Shown one piece after another: positions 11,182-23,554 of a stretch of DNA of 64,000 bases (positions are counted from its first letter, which is position 1; each line of letters starts with the position of its first letter). Source of the DNA: Begonia masoniana. Its lineage: Eukaryota; Streptophyta; Magnoliopsida; Cucurbitales; Begoniaceae. The notes beneath the pieces were generated by a model. The model did not search any database. It was not told where the DNA came from and saw only the letters and a list, made by a program, of their open reading frames with translations. The position numbers and the translations under genes were made by a program. Location: assembly GCA_022432975.1 (NCBI GenBank), contig CM039515.1, positions 14,944,583-15,008,582 of the forward strand, read 5' to 3'.

Positions 11182-12843
11182 CTAACCGGAGGAACAGCCC
11201 GAAGTGTAGCCATTGACCCTTGAGATCAGATGTAGACTCGGTGACATGGGAACTAAAAGATCAGAGAACCTAAGCTCAGCAGCCTGGATATCCAAAGACA
11301 TGAAGTTCACTTCCTGGTCAACCTCAGGTCTGATGATAGGAGGGAGGAAGTCTTCAGAACAAGCTGCTGAGTAGACAAAGAGGTCGAGGCGGTTCTGGCT
11401 GAAGAGCTTGAATGTCAGACTGAAGAGACCGAAAGTCCCTGGAGAAAGAGCCTTCAAGTCTATCCATCCTTTTAGTCAACGTGTCCTGAACGGAGTCAAG
11501 GTCTATGCTCATGTCCAATCCGCTCTGAGTGAGCTTGGCATCTAAAGATTTATTCATCTGATCCTTAACAGATGAGAGAGCAGTGCTGAAGCTTTCTATG
11601 TGGGTCATTAACTCAGTGAACTGGTTCTCACTTATGAATGATCTCCTCTGATAGGTCTTTGGAGTTTGAGGAGCAATTTTAAGGTTTGAATTTGAGGAGG
11701 TTTGGACTGGAGGAGCAGTGGGTGGAACCGGAGAAATGAGAGGTGGAGCAGGCAGAGATGGTAAAAAGAGGAGTAGGTAAAGGAGAAGTTGGACTCTCTG
11801 GAGGTAGAAGGGGCACAGATGGGTGTACAGGAGGAGCCACAATGGTATAAGATGGAACGGCAGAAGGAAAAATAGAGCGTGACACCTGAGAGGATGTGGA
11901 GAATCAGCAAAGGCAGGGATTTCAGATTCATCCACACCTTCATGAGTAGACTCATCCTCCTGTAGGGTAAGCTTCCTTTTCCCCAACCGAACGGTAGTTG
12001 CCTTAGAAACCTTCTTGCGGGCCTCATCCAAAATAAATCCCCTTGTTTTGTTCTTTGATCCCCATTCTCTTCAAAGTGGAGAGTGAGTAATAATTGGAAG
12101 GCTGAAGACAGACGAGGTCATCTTCTTCTTGAAATTCAACTTCAAACTTCTCAAAAATCTTCATGAGAAGTAGATTGTAGGGCAGAGACGTAGCCTTGGC
12201 TGAGACACTTTGGATTATCCTTCTCAACACAATGAATCCAATGTTGAAGGGGGCCTTTTGGTAGAGTGCAAAAAGAACAACAGTTGCATGCCACTCACAT
12301 CATCGTAGTGACCACCCTAAGAATGATATTAGACCCTATCATCTGGTGAAAGAGCCGAGCCCTGATATTGAGATGCTTGCTCTTCAAGCGACTAGGGATG
12401 TGAGTTGGGTCTAGAGCAATGGTCTTCAAAAACTGATGACCCTGTGGAGAGTCAAGAAGAGGGGGCTCAAGCCCTGTTCATAGAAGTTAACATGATTATC
12501 CGACTGGGGCTTTCCAGAATCTCATTAATAAATTGGGATTGTTAGAACTATGTGTTTTCCATACACATAGCTCGAAACAGTAGACAAGTCTGAAGGATAC
12601 TAAGATTGGCATAAATATTAACATGGTAATAGAAAGATTCAACATCAAATAGCCCCAATAACTGAGACATTTCAAGAGTTCTACTAAGCCGGTGCAGAAA
12701 CTGCTCGTGATGAAGATGCCATTTCGACAGATGAGGAACTTTCTGAACAAAACGCTAAGAAGAGAAAGAAACTTTGGAGAGTGGAACCGATGGAGGGGTG
12801 CAGAGGTTTTTGAAAGAGCACAAAAGATGAAGCTTCTGAACAA
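11182..12843 (-). pseudogene. SIRE-type additional ORF (env-like / plant transposon protein domain), broken
   Basis: Minus-strand segments at 12496-12843, 12024-12230 and 11354-12031 in shifting frames read like the putative plant transposon protein domain seen downstream of RNase H in some SIRE-like elements. The segment SAKATSLPYNLLLMKIFEKF (about 12120-12200) fits the conserved LPY motif of that family. It is followed by a Ser/Pro-rich linker and a predicted coiled coil (THIESFSTALSSVKDQMNKS, then DTLTKRMDRLEGSF; about 11440-11610). Several frame changes and stops make it non-functional. The role of this ORF is unknown: it has been called env-like from its position, but no signal peptide or clear transmembrane segment is visible here. 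Confidence 0.6.
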
Positions 12844-13130
12844 GGGAGTTTAACATTTTAGGGCTTCGCCCGACGATAAGAATCTAAACTGGAAAATAGG
12901 ATATCGCTCGATGAGTGCACGTGTCACCAGAGAGATGCATACATCTTCCGATGTATAGCGGATGATGCATATCTGTCGGATGATGCATATCTACCGGAAG
13001 ATGCATATCTACCGGTGGCAAGGAGAGAAAAATCGATGAAAACACTCACAACCTTGGATTGACCATTCTGCTCTATACTCAAAAAATCTCCAACAGAAGA
13101 AGAACCTTAGTTTTCTCAATCCGAATGAAA
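12844..13130. other. Spacer between RNase H and additional ORF, with short motif array
   Basis: Non-coding linker of the SIRE-like element. At 12945-13020 it holds a cluster of GATGCATATCTACCGGAAGATG-like motifs (CCGGAAGATG, CGGATGATG, CCGGTGG), related to the motif arrays in the LTRs of this window. Confidence 0.6.
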
Positions 13131-14850
13131 CCTAACTTTATTCTTATATTATTGAAGGTCTTGTCATCAAGAGGCTTGGTAAAAATATCTGCTAATTGAT
13201 CTACAGAATTGACAAATTCTAAAGAAATATCTCCTTTCTGAGCATGATCTCTAATGAAGTGATATCTAACCTCTATGTGTTTGGTTCTAGAATGTTAGAT
13301 AAGGTTTTTGAAATATTAATGGCACTGGTGTTATCACACCAAATGGAATCCTATTGTATAAAAGATTATAATCTTCTTGTGTTTGCCTTCATCCAAAGCA
13401 TTGTGAACAACAACTGCCAGCAGCAATATATTCACTTTTAGGCTCGTTGAAAGTGCAACAGAATTTTGCTTCTTGAAGTACCAGGAAGCTAGAGATTCAC
13501 CAAGGAATTGACATGTTCCACTGGTGCTTTTCCTATCAGCTAAACTACCTGCATAGTCAAAATCTGAGTATCCTATGAGATCAAAACAAGTACCTTTCGG
13601 ATACCATAAACCTAAGTCATAAGACCCACTCAAATATTTGAAAATTCTTTTGATCGCAGATAAGTGAGATTTCTTAGGGGCAGCTTGAAATCTAGCACAG
13701 AGACAGACACTAAAGAGAATATCTGGCCTACTAGCAGTCAGATATAACAAAGATCCAATCATACCACGATATTTTTAATATCAACACTTGTTCCATTTTC
13801 ATCTTTGTCTAATTTGGTAGTGGTACTCATGGGAGTTCTAGAGAACTTAACGGATTCTAAAACCAAATTTCTTTAGAAGCTCCTTAATGTATTTTTCTTG
13901 ACAGAAGAAAATTCCATCAGGAGTTGGTTGATCTGAAATCCTAGGAAGAATTTTAGCTCTCCCATCATACTCATTTCAAATTCACTTTGCATTAGGGAGG
14001 AAATTCATCACACATAGAGACATTAGTTGACCCAAAAATAATATCATCGACATAGATTTGAGCTAATAGAATATCTTTATCCTTTGCATGTAAATAGAGG
14101 TTAATCGGTGTTACTCTTTGGAACTTCCATTCCTCAGAAAATTATTCAATCTATCATACCAAGCTCTAGGAGCCTGTTTAACTCCATAGAGAGCTTTTCT
14201 AAATTTGAATACATGGTCAGGTTTCTCAAAATCTTCAAATTCTAAAGGCTGCTCTACATAAACTTCTTCCATGATATAACCATTTAGAAAAACACTTTTT
14301 ACATCCATTTGAAAGACTGTGAAGTTTTTGTAGCAAGCATATGCTAAGAGCATCCTAATAGATTCTAATCTAGCTACGGGTGCAAAGTTTTCCTCAAAAT
14401 CAATTCCTTCTTTTTGGTTATAACCTTTGACAACTAATCTAGCTTTGTTCCTGACTACTACCCCATTTTCATCCATCTTGTTCTTATAAACCCACTTGGT
14501 TTCAAGAATAGGATGGTTGTCAGTTTTGGAACAAGTTCTCAAACATTGTGCCTCTCGAATTGGTTTAGTTCATCTTGCATTGCATCATCCAATTTTCATC
14601 CAATTTGGCTTCTTCAAATTTCTTAGGCTCTATTTGGGAATGAAATGCCACATTGGCACAGAGATTCCTAAGAGAGGATCTAGTCTTTACTCCTAAAGAA
14701 GGGTCCCTAAAACTTCATATAAGGGATGATTTTTGACATATTTCTAATCTCTATAATGACAGAATTTTCATCCTGACAGGAATAATTTCTAGAGAGTTTT
14801 CATCTTGAAGAGTATCTGTAGGTTTACCTAAGGAAAGAGTGTGCAGTCAC
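13131..14850 (-). pseudogene. Copia reverse transcriptase - RNase H region, frameshifted
   Basis: The RT N-terminus is at 14111-14542 ([20 protein letters not shown], then [12 protein letters not shown], then [15 protein letters not shown]). In another frame the catalytic IYVDDIIFGS is readable at about 14035-14065. The connection and RNase H region lies at 13334-13762 (PDILFSVCLCARFQ, then GYSDFDYAG with the catalytic Asp, then DRKSTSGTCQFLG). Further RNase H sequence continues in shifted frames down to about 13170. The linker between integrase and RT occupies 14543-14850. At least two frameshifts separate these blocks, so no complete enzyme can be made, although the RT active-site residues themselves survive. 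Confidence 0.87.
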
Positions 14851-15440
14851 CTTCGGCTGCCAACTTCTTGGAAGACATCTGAGAAACTTCCTGACCTGTT
14901 CTTCACTAGAATATGATTTACCAGAGCTTTTTAAACCATTAGTTATGTTAGTGAAACGAGTAAACATAAACTAATTGTTTCATCCTTTGACACGGTAAAC
15001 AGTTCATACTCGTGAACTAACATACTCCGTGTGTGACTTCTAGTAAGTGTCATATCTCTTGTGCACTATCACACCCTTGAACTCTATTAAATTCATCACG
15101 GTTCAGTGCATAGTATAGGGTGTTTATAGCTTTGGCATTCAGACTAAGATTTCTCTTATCAGACTCTGTTAATTCATGATGGTCTTTAGGAATAACGATT
15201 CCATTCTCAGTTTTCATGGCTTTGAATGAGCCATTTTCTATAGTGCTCCATATGTCATAGTCTATAGCCTGAACATAAATTCTCATCCTAGACTTCCAAT
15301 AGACATAATCATTCTCATCAAAGAATGGGGGTCTAGTAGTAGATTAACCCTCTACCTGTGTTGTGTTAGTGTTGAAAGCCATTTCAAATATCACAATATT
15401 TTCTAGATAACAACTTAGACAATATTCAACTTAGACAATA
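14851..15440 (-). pseudogene. Tandem module U4: truncated gag copy
   Basis: This is the leftmost, partial copy of the repeated module. It has the leader and gag N-terminus (RMRIYVQAIDYDIWSTIENG at about 15286), continues through the LNRDEFNRVQGCDSAQEI segment, and then, after a small deletion near 15030, through the region matching 17510-17640 of U3. At about 14850 it stops and passes into the integrase-RT linker. Zinc knuckles, protease and integrase are absent. It shares the KDHHEL variant with U3, against KDNHEL in U1 and U2. Confidence 0.85.
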
Positions 15441-15470
15441 TTTTCTAGATAAAGTATTTGACAGAGGGAG
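15399..15470. repeat. Module junction U4/U3 (integrase to leader)
   Basis: Plus-strand TTTTCTAGATAACAACTTAG (leader) is followed, after a short repeated ACTTAGACAATAT segment, by TTTTCTAGATAAAGTATTTG (integrase end). The same arrangement occurs at 18099-18170 and 20801-20872, so all three joins have the same breakpoints. Both sides carry the ACAATATTTTCTAGATA sequence. Confidence 0.9.
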
Positions 15471-18140
15471 TTTTTCCATTCCAGAGCTCATAAGGCGTTT
15501 TCTCAAGAATAGGTCTTATAGAGACCCGATTAATCACATAACAGGCTGTTGAAACAGCTTCAGCCTAGAAATATTTAGGAAGGGAGTTTTCATTAAGCAT
15601 AGTCCTAGCAAGCTCTTGGAGAGATCTATTTTTCCTCTCAACAACACCATTTTGCTGAGGGGTTCTAGGGGAGGAGAAGTTGTGCTCAATTCCATACTTA
15701 ATACACAAGAGTTCAAATTTCTCATTTTCAAATTCTCCACCATGATCACTACGAATAGCAACTATGGTGAGCTCCTTTTCATTTTGAACTCTTTTCCTAA
15801 AGCCAGAGAATGTATCAAAAGTTTCATCTTTGGACTTAAAAAAGAATACCCATGTGAACCTAGAAAAGTCATATACAATGACAAAGGCATAGAATTTACC
15901 TCCTAAGCTGGCTACATTAGAAGGACCGAAGAGGTCCATGTGAAGAAGTTGAAGAGGCTTAGAAGTAGAGATTGCATTCATCGATGCAAAGGAACTTTGA
16001 TCTGCTTACCATTTGGCAGGTTTCACAGACCTTATCCTTCTCAAAGGATATCTTGGGGATCCCTCTAACTAAATTATGCTGAGTAATCTTAGCTAAGGTA
16101 TCCATACCTACATGTCTTAATCTCCTATGCCAAGTCAACTATCAACCAGCAAGTTAGCAGCAAAGCACTTTTCATCAACAAGTTCAAGGATATCCAAATT
16201 AATAATATACACATTCTCTTTTCTATACCCTTTGAACAGAATTTTACTATTAGCTACATCTTTAATCACACATTCATTTGATTTAAATATCACTTTATAT
16301 CATTTGTCACATAATTAACTAATGCTAAGCAGATTGTGTTTTAACCCTTCTACTAGCAGAACATTTTCAATGATAGGATTAGAAGGATTACCTATGTTAC
16401 CGATGCCAACAATCATACCCTTTTGGTTTCCACTAAAAGTGACATTTCCTTTCTTCTTGTTGACAACAGCAAACTTTGTTGAGTCTCCCGTCATGTGTCT
16501 CGAGCATCCACTATCGAGATACCATTGATTTTTTCTGGGAGAACAGTCAACCTGCAAAAAAGTCATCAATTGGTCATATTAGGTACCCAAATCTTTTGGG
16601 TCCTAGTGTTAGGTCTGGTTCCCTTAGAAACCCATTGAAGTTTACCACTTGATTTCTTACTAAATTTCAAGGGACATTCATATGATTTATGCCCTACTTC
16701 ATTACAAGCATGACAGGTAGTTGGTTTAATAAAGAAGTTCTTAAAAGCTTTCCTTTTATTGAACTTATCATAACCTAGACCTGCTTTATCATGAGTAGCT
16801 CTCTGATTTCCTATCAATAAGATTATTCAGTTTTTCATTTTTACACTTAAGGTCCATTATTTCCTTTTCATGCAGATTACATTTCTTAGCATGCTCATAG
16901 ATCAAGTTTGCATTTTCTTTCTTCACAGAATTATATTTAGCTTTGAACATACTATACTGTTTAACTAAGTCATTGAAGGCATCTATTAGATCACCCTCAT
17001 TATTATCACTGTCACAGGAAGAATGACTTACCTCATCTTCGTGTGCCATGAAGCACAGATTGGCAACTTCCTCATCTTCTGAAGAGGAGTCACTTTCACT
17101 GTTATTCCATGTGGCCTTCATTGCCCTTTTCTTGAATTTCTTGGGTCTTTCTTGGCTTGAGGACATTCGGCCTTGATATGTCCTGGCTTCCCGCATTCAT
17201 AACAAGTTATTTCCTTCTCCTTTTGAGGCTTTTCTCCTCTAGAGAATTTCCTTCCATGCATCCTTTTCCTCTGGAGAAACTTGCTAAATCTTCTAGTAAT
17301 AAGAGCAATGTCTTCATCATCATCTTCTTCTTCTTCATCAAAGACTTCATGTTTACTTGAGCAGGCCTTCAGGGCAATATCCTTTCTCTTTGTGACCTCT
17401 TTCCTCCTTGAGATCCTCCATTTTGTTTGCTCTCATTGTGATCTCATGTGTCATGAGAGATCCAAGGAGCTCCTCAAGCTTTAGGACTTTGAGATCCTTT
17501 GCTTCCTGAATGACAGTCACCTTTGGCTGCCAACTTCTTGGAAGACATTTGAGAATCTTCCTGACCTGTTCTTCACTAGAATATGATTTACCAAGAGCTT
17601 TTAAACCATTAGTTATGTTAGTGAAACGAGTAAACATAGAACTAATTGTTTCATCCTTTGACGAGGTAACAGTTCATACTCGTGAACTAACATACTCATT
17701 TTGCTTTCTTTCACTTGATTGGCTCCCTCGTGTATGACTTCTAGTAAGTGTCATATCTCTTGTGCACTATCACACCCTTGAACTCTATTAAATTCATCAC
17801 GGTTCAGTGTATAGTATAGGGTGTTTATAGCTTTGGCATTCAGACTAAATTTCTCTTATCAGACTCTGTTAATTCATGATGGTCCTTAGGAATAACGATT
17901 CCATTCTCAGTTTTCATGGCTTTGAATGATCCATTTTCTATAGTGTTCCATATGTCATAGTCTATAGCCTGAACATAAATTCTCATCCTAGACTTCCAAT
18001 AGACATAATCATTCGCATCAAAGAATGGGGGTCTAGTAGTAGATTGACCCTCTACCTGTGTTGCGTTAGTGTTGAAAGTCATTTCAAATATCACAATATT
18101 TTCTAGATAACAACTTAGACAATATTAAACTGAGACAATA
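15441..18140 (-). pseudogene. Tandem module U3: gag - zinc knuckle - protease - integrase (5' part)
   Basis: A complete module of about 2.70 kb. From right to left: leader and gag start (18094); the gag body (17353-17637); a CCHC-type C-terminal region (16566-17196) that includes CHACNEVGHKSYEC; protease with the WYLDSGCSRHMTGD active-site motif (about 16500-16530); then integrase (15565-15981) with Asp in LLHMDLFGPS, Asp in IRSDHGGEFE and Glu in NGVVERKNRS. Integrase ends at the KYF codon, joined to leader sequence. Several frameshifts separate the parts. At the base corresponding to the TAG of U1 and U2 (near 17000) this copy keeps the sense codon (Glu), which helps order the duplications. 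Confidence 0.9.
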
Positions 18141-20842
18141 CTTTCTAGATAAAGTATTTGACAGAGGGAGTTTTTCCATTCCAGAGCTCATAAGGCGTTT
18201 TCTCAAGAATAGGTCTTATAGAGACCCGATTAATCACATAACAGGCTGTTGAAACAGCTTCAGCCCAGAAATATTTAGGAAGGGAGTTTTCATTAAGCAT
18301 AGTCCTAGCAAGCTCTTGGAGAGATCTATTTTTCCTCTCAACAACACCATTTTGCTGAGGGGTTCTAGGGGAGGAGAAGTTGTGCTCAATTCCATACTTA
18401 TATACAAGAGTTCAAATTTCTCATTTTCAAATTCTCCCCCATGATCACTACGAATAGCAACAATGGTGAGCTCCTTTTCATTTTGAACTCTTTTCCTAAA
18501 GCCAGAGATGTATCAAAAGTTTCATCTTTGGACTTAAAAAAGAATACCCATGTGAACCTAGAAAAGTCATCTACAATGACAAAGGCATAGAATTTACCTC
18601 TTAAGCTGGCTACATTAGAAGGACCGAAGATGTCCATGTGAAGAAGTTGAAGAGGCTTAGAAGTAGAGATTGCATTATTCGATGCAAAGGAACTTTTGAT
18701 CTGCTTACCCATTTGGCAGGCTTCACAGACCTTATCCTTCTCAAAGGATATCTTGGGGATCCCTATAACTAAATTATGCTTAGTAATCTTAGCTAAGGTA
18801 TCCATACCTACATGTCTTAATCTTCTATGCCAAGTCCAACTATCAACCAGCAAGTTAGCAGCAAAGCACTTTTCATCAACAAGTTCAAGGATATCCAAAT
18901 TAATAATATACACATTCTCTTTTCTATACCCTTTGAACAGAATTTTACTATTAGCTACATCTTTAATCATACATTCATTTGATTTAAATATCACTTTATA
19001 TCATTTGTCACATAATTAACTAATGCTAAGCAGATTGTGTTTTAACCCTTCTACTAGCAGAACATTTTCAATGATAGGATTAGAAGGATTACCTATGTTA
19101 CCGATGCCAACAATCATACCCTTTTGGTTTCCACTAAAAGTGACATTTCCTTTCTTCTTGTTGACAACAGTAAACTTTGTTGAGTCTGCCGTCATGTGTC
19201 TCGAGCATCCACTATCGAGATACCATTGATTTTTTCTGGGAGAACAGTCAACCTGCAAAAAAGTCATCAATTGGTCTTATTAGGTACCCAAATCTTTTGG
19301 GTCCTAGTGTTAGGTCTGGTTCCTTTAGGAACCCATTGAAGTTTACCACTTGATTTCTTACTAAATTTCAAGGGACATTCATATGATTTATGCCCTACTT
19401 CATTACAAGCATGACAGGTAGTTGGTTTAATAAAGAAGTTCTTAAAAGCTTTCCTTTTATTGATCTTATCATAACCTAGACCTGCTTTATCATGAGTAGC
19501 TCTCTGATTTCTTATCAACAAGATTATTCAGTTTTTCATTTTTACACTTAAGGTCCATTATTTCCTTTTCATGCAGATTACATTTCTTAGCATGCTCATA
19601 GATCAAGTTTGAATTTTCTTTCTTCATAGAATTATATTTAGCTTTGAACATACTATACTGTTTAACTAAGTCATTGAAGGCATCTATTAGATCACCCTAA
19701 TCATTATCACTGTCACAGGAAGAATGACTTACCTCATCTTCGTGTGCAATGAAGCACAGATTGGCAACTTCCTAATCTTCTGAAGAAGAGTCACTTTCAC
19801 TGTTATCCCATGTGGCCTTCATTGCTCTTTTCTTGAATTTCTTGGGTCTTTCTTGGCTTGAGGACATTCGGCCTTGATATGTCCTGGCTTCCCGCATTCA
19901 TAACAAGTTATTTCCTTCTCTTTTTGAGGCTTTTCTCCTCTAGAGAATTTCCTTTCATGCATCCTTTTCCTCTGGAGAAACTTGCTAAATCTTCTAGTAA
20001 TAAGAGCAATGTCTTCATCATCATCTTCTTCTTCTTCATCACAGACTTCATGTTTACTTGAGCAGGCCTTCAGGGCAATATCCTTTCTCTTTGTGACCTC
20101 TTTCTCCTTGAGGTCCTCTTTTTTGTTTGTCCTCATTGTGATCTCATGTGTCATGAGAGATCTAAGGAGCTCCTCAAGCTTTAGGACTTTGAGATCCTTT
20201 GCTTCCTGAATGGCAGTCACCTTTGGCTGCCAACTTCTTGGAAGACATCTGAGAATCTTCCTGACCTGTTCTTCACTAGAATATGGTTTACCAAGAGCTT
20301 TTAAACCATTATTTATGTTAGTGAAACGAGTAAACATAGAACTAATTGTTTCATCCTTTGACACGGTAAACAGTTCATACTCGTGAACTAACATACTCAT
20401 TTTGCTTTCTTTCACTTGATTCGCTCCCTCGTGTGTGACTTCTAGTAAGTGTCATATCTCTTGTGCACTATCACACCCTTGAACTCTATTAAATTCATCA
20501 CGGTTCAGTGCATAGTATAGGGTGTTTATAGCTTTGGCATTCAGACTAAGATTTCTCTTATCAGACTCTGTTAATTCATGATTGTCCTTAGGAATAACGA
20601 TTCCATTCTCAGTTTTCATGGCTTTGAATGAGCCATTTTCTATAGTGTTCCATATGTCATAGTCTATAGCCTGAACATAAATACTCATCCTAGACTTCCA
20701 ATAGACATAATCATTCCCATCAAAGAATGGGGGTCTAGTAGTAGATTGACTCTCTACCTGTGTTGTGTTAGTGTTGAAAGTCATTTCAAATATCACAATA
20801 TTTTCTAGATAATAACTTAGACAATATTCAACTTAGACAATA
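18141..20842 (-). pseudogene. Tandem module U2: gag - zinc knuckle - protease - integrase (5' part)
   Basis: Same content and boundaries as U3, 2,702 bp, with very few differences. Gag starts at 20796; its 19819-20415 part includes the intact zinc knuckle CYECGKPGHIKAEC. The second CCHC box is at about 19380-19430, the protease LDSGCSRHMT at about 19200-19230, and the HHCC plus integrase core at 18398-18994. It shares with U1 a TAG codon in the acidic linker (near 19700) and the KDNHEL variant. A 1-bp deletion near 18508 and another near 18400 disrupt integrase in this copy only. It shares with all copies a frameshift just after the first zinc knuckle (near 19850). Confidence 0.9.
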
Positions 20843-23530
20843 TTTTCTAGATAAAGTATTTGACAGAGGGAGTTTTTCCATTCCAGAGCAAATAAGGCGT
20901 TTTCTCAAGAATAGGTCTTATAGAGACCCGATTAATCACATAACAGGCTGTTGAAACAGCTTCAGCCCAGAAATATTTAGGAAGGGAGTTTTCATTAAGC
21001 ATAGTCCTAGCAAGCTCTTGGAGAGATCTATTTTTCCTCTCAACAACACCATTTTGCTGAGGGGTTCTAGGGGAGGAGAAGTTGTGCTCAATTCCATACT
21101 TAATACACAAGAGTTCAAATTTCTCATTTTCAAATTCTCCACCATGATCACTACAAATAGCAACAATGGTGAGCTCCTTTTCATTTTGAACTCTTTTCCT
21201 AAAGCCAGAGAATGTATCAAAAGTTTCATCTTTGGACTTAAAAAAGAATACCCATGTGAACCTAGAAAAGTCATCTACAATGACAAAGGCATAAAATTTA
21301 CCTCTTAAGCTGGCTACATTAGAAGGACCGAAGATGTCCATGTGAAGAAGTTGAAGAGGCATAGAAGTAGAGATTGCATTCTTCGATGCAAAGGAACTTT
21401 TGATCTGCTTACCCATTTGGCAGGCTTCACAGACCTCATCCTTCTCAAAGGATATCTTGGGGATCCCTCTAACTAAATTATGCTTAGTAATCTTAGCTAA
21501 GGTATCCATACCTACATGTCTTAATCTCCTATGCCTAGTCCAACTATCAACCAGCAAGTTAGCAGCAAAGCACTTTTCATCAACAAGTTCAAGGATATCC
21601 AAATTAATAATATACACATTCTCTTTTCTTCACCCTTTGAACAGAATTTTACTATTAGCTACATCTTTAATCACACATTCATTTGATTTAAATATCACTT
21701 TATATCATTTGTCACATAATTAACTAATGCTAAGCAGATTGTGTTTTAACCCTTCTACTAACAGAACATTTTCAATGATAGGATTAGAAGGATTACCTAT
21801 GTTACCGATGCCAACAATCTTACCCTTTTGGTTTCCACCAAAAGTGACATTTCCTTTCTTCTTGTTGACAACAGCAAACTTTGTTGAGTCTCCCGTCATG
21901 TGTCTCGAGCATCCACTATCGAGATACCATTGATTTTTTTTCGGGAGAACAGTCAACCTGCAAAACAGTCATCAATTGGTCTTCTTAGGTACCCAAATCT
22001 TTTGGGTCCTAGTGTTAGGTCTGGTTCCCTTAGGAACCCATTGAAGTTTACCACTTGATTTCTTACTAAATTTCAAGAGACATTTATATGATTTATGCCC
22101 TACTTCATTACAAGCTTGACAAGTAGTTGGTTTAATAAAGAAGTTCTTAAAAGCTTTCCTTTTATTGAACTTATCATATTCTAGACCTGCTTTATCATGA
22201 GTAGCTCTCTGATTTTCTATCAACAAGATTATTCAGTTTTTCATTTCTACACTTAAGGTCCATTATTTCCTTTTCATGCAGATTACATTTCTTAGCATGC
22301 TCATCGATCAAGTTTGAATTTTCTTTCTTCATAGAATTATATTTAGCTTTGAGCATACTATACTGTTTAACTAAGTCATTGAAGGCATCTATTAGATCAC
22401 CCTAATCATTATCATTGTCACAGGAAGAATGACTTACCTCATCTTCGTGTGCAATGAAGCACAGATTGGCAACTTCCTCATCTTCTGAAGAAGAGTCACT
22501 TTCACTGTTATCCCATGTGGCCTTCATTGCACTTTTCTTGAATTTCTTGGGTCTTTCTTGGCTTGAGGACATTCGGCCTTGATATGTCCTGGCTTCCCGC
22601 ATTCATATCAAGTTATTTCCTTCTCCTTTTGAGGCTTTTCTCCTCTAGAGAATTTCCTTTCATGCATCCTTTTCCTCTGGAGAAACTTGCTAAATCTTGT
22701 AGTAATAAGAGCAATGTCTTCATCATCATCTTCTTCTTCTTCATCAGAGACTTCATGTTTACTTGAGCAGGCCTTCAGGGCAATATCCTTTCTCTTTGTG
22801 ACCTCTTTCTCCTTGAGGTCCTCTTTTTTGTTTGTCCTCATTGTGATCTCATGTGTCATGAGAGATCTAAGGAGCTCCTCAAGCTTTAGGACTTTGAGAT
22901 CCTTTGCTTCCTGAATGGCAGTCACCTTTGGCTGCCAACTTCTTGGAAGACATCTGAGAATCTTCCTGACCTGTTCTTCACTAGAATATGGTTTACCAAG
23001 AGCTTTTAAACCATTATTTATGTTAGTGAAACGAGTAAACATAGAACTAATTGTTTCATCCTTTGACACGGTAAACAGTTCATACTCGTGAACTAACATA
23101 CTCATTTTGCTTTCTTTCACTTGATTCGCTCCCTCGTGTGTGACTTCTAGTAAGTGCCATATCTCTTGTGCACTATCACACCCTTGAACTCTATTAAATT
23201 CATCACGGTTTAGTGCATAGTATAGGGTGTTTATAGCTTTGGCATTCAGACTAAGATTTCTCTTATCAGACTCTGTTAATTCATGATTGTCCTTAGGAAT
23301 AACGATTCCATTCTCAGTTTTCATGGCTTTGAATGAGCCATTTTCTATAGTGTTCCATATGTCATAGTCTATAGCCTGAACATAAATTCTCATCCTAGAC
23401 TTCCAATAGACATAATCATCCCCATCAAAGAATGGGGGTCTAGTAGTAGATTGACCCTCTACCTGTGTTGTGTTGGTGTTGAAAGCCATTTCAAATATCA
23501 CAATATTTTCTAGATAACAACTTAGACAAT
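20843..23530 (-). pseudogene. Tandem module U1: first gag - protease - integrase copy after the 5' LTR
   Basis: This copy keeps the native leader next to the PBS. Gag begins at 23501 or 23489 and is open for nearly 300 codons to 22608, ending at a TGA that replaces the first Cys codon of the zinc knuckle. A frameshift follows just after the knuckle (near 22555). The acidic C-terminal gag part is at 22402-22602, the second CCHC at about 22090-22130, and the protease WYLDSGCSRHMTGD at about 21905-21935. A 256-residue integrase frame (20847-21617) carries the HHCC region and all three catalytic acidic residues (LLHMDIFGPS, ICSDHGGEFE, NGVVERKN). Integrase stops at KYF, where module U2 begins. 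Confidence 0.9.
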
Positions 23531-23539
23531 ATTTAACCT

Positions 23540-23554
23540 CTCTCTGATAGCAAT
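23540..23554 (-). other. Primer binding site of the SIRE-like element
   Basis: Read on the minus strand, ATTGCTATCAGAGAG follows directly after the LTR end ...TCCTACA. It matches the TGGTATCAGAG sequence of initiator-Met-tRNA PBSs with one mismatch. Confidence 0.75.

Noticed and set aside
11354..12031. 225-codon frame as a host Pro/Ser-rich gene
   Set aside because: It overlaps other frames with the same family look, lies between SIRE-like RNase H and LTR relics, and is broken by frame changes, so it is better explained as the element's additional ORF.
17130..22570. Shared gag frameshift as programmed ribosomal frameshifting
   Set aside because: The aagccaagaaagacccaag region has no X-XXY-YYZ slippery heptamer, and neighbouring stops differ between copies. 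Inherited mutation before amplification is simpler.
17281..22914. Plus-strand frames with serine runs and hydrophobic stretches opposite the gag-integrase modules
   Set aside because: They are antisense shadows repeated in each module, with no own codon signal or start context.
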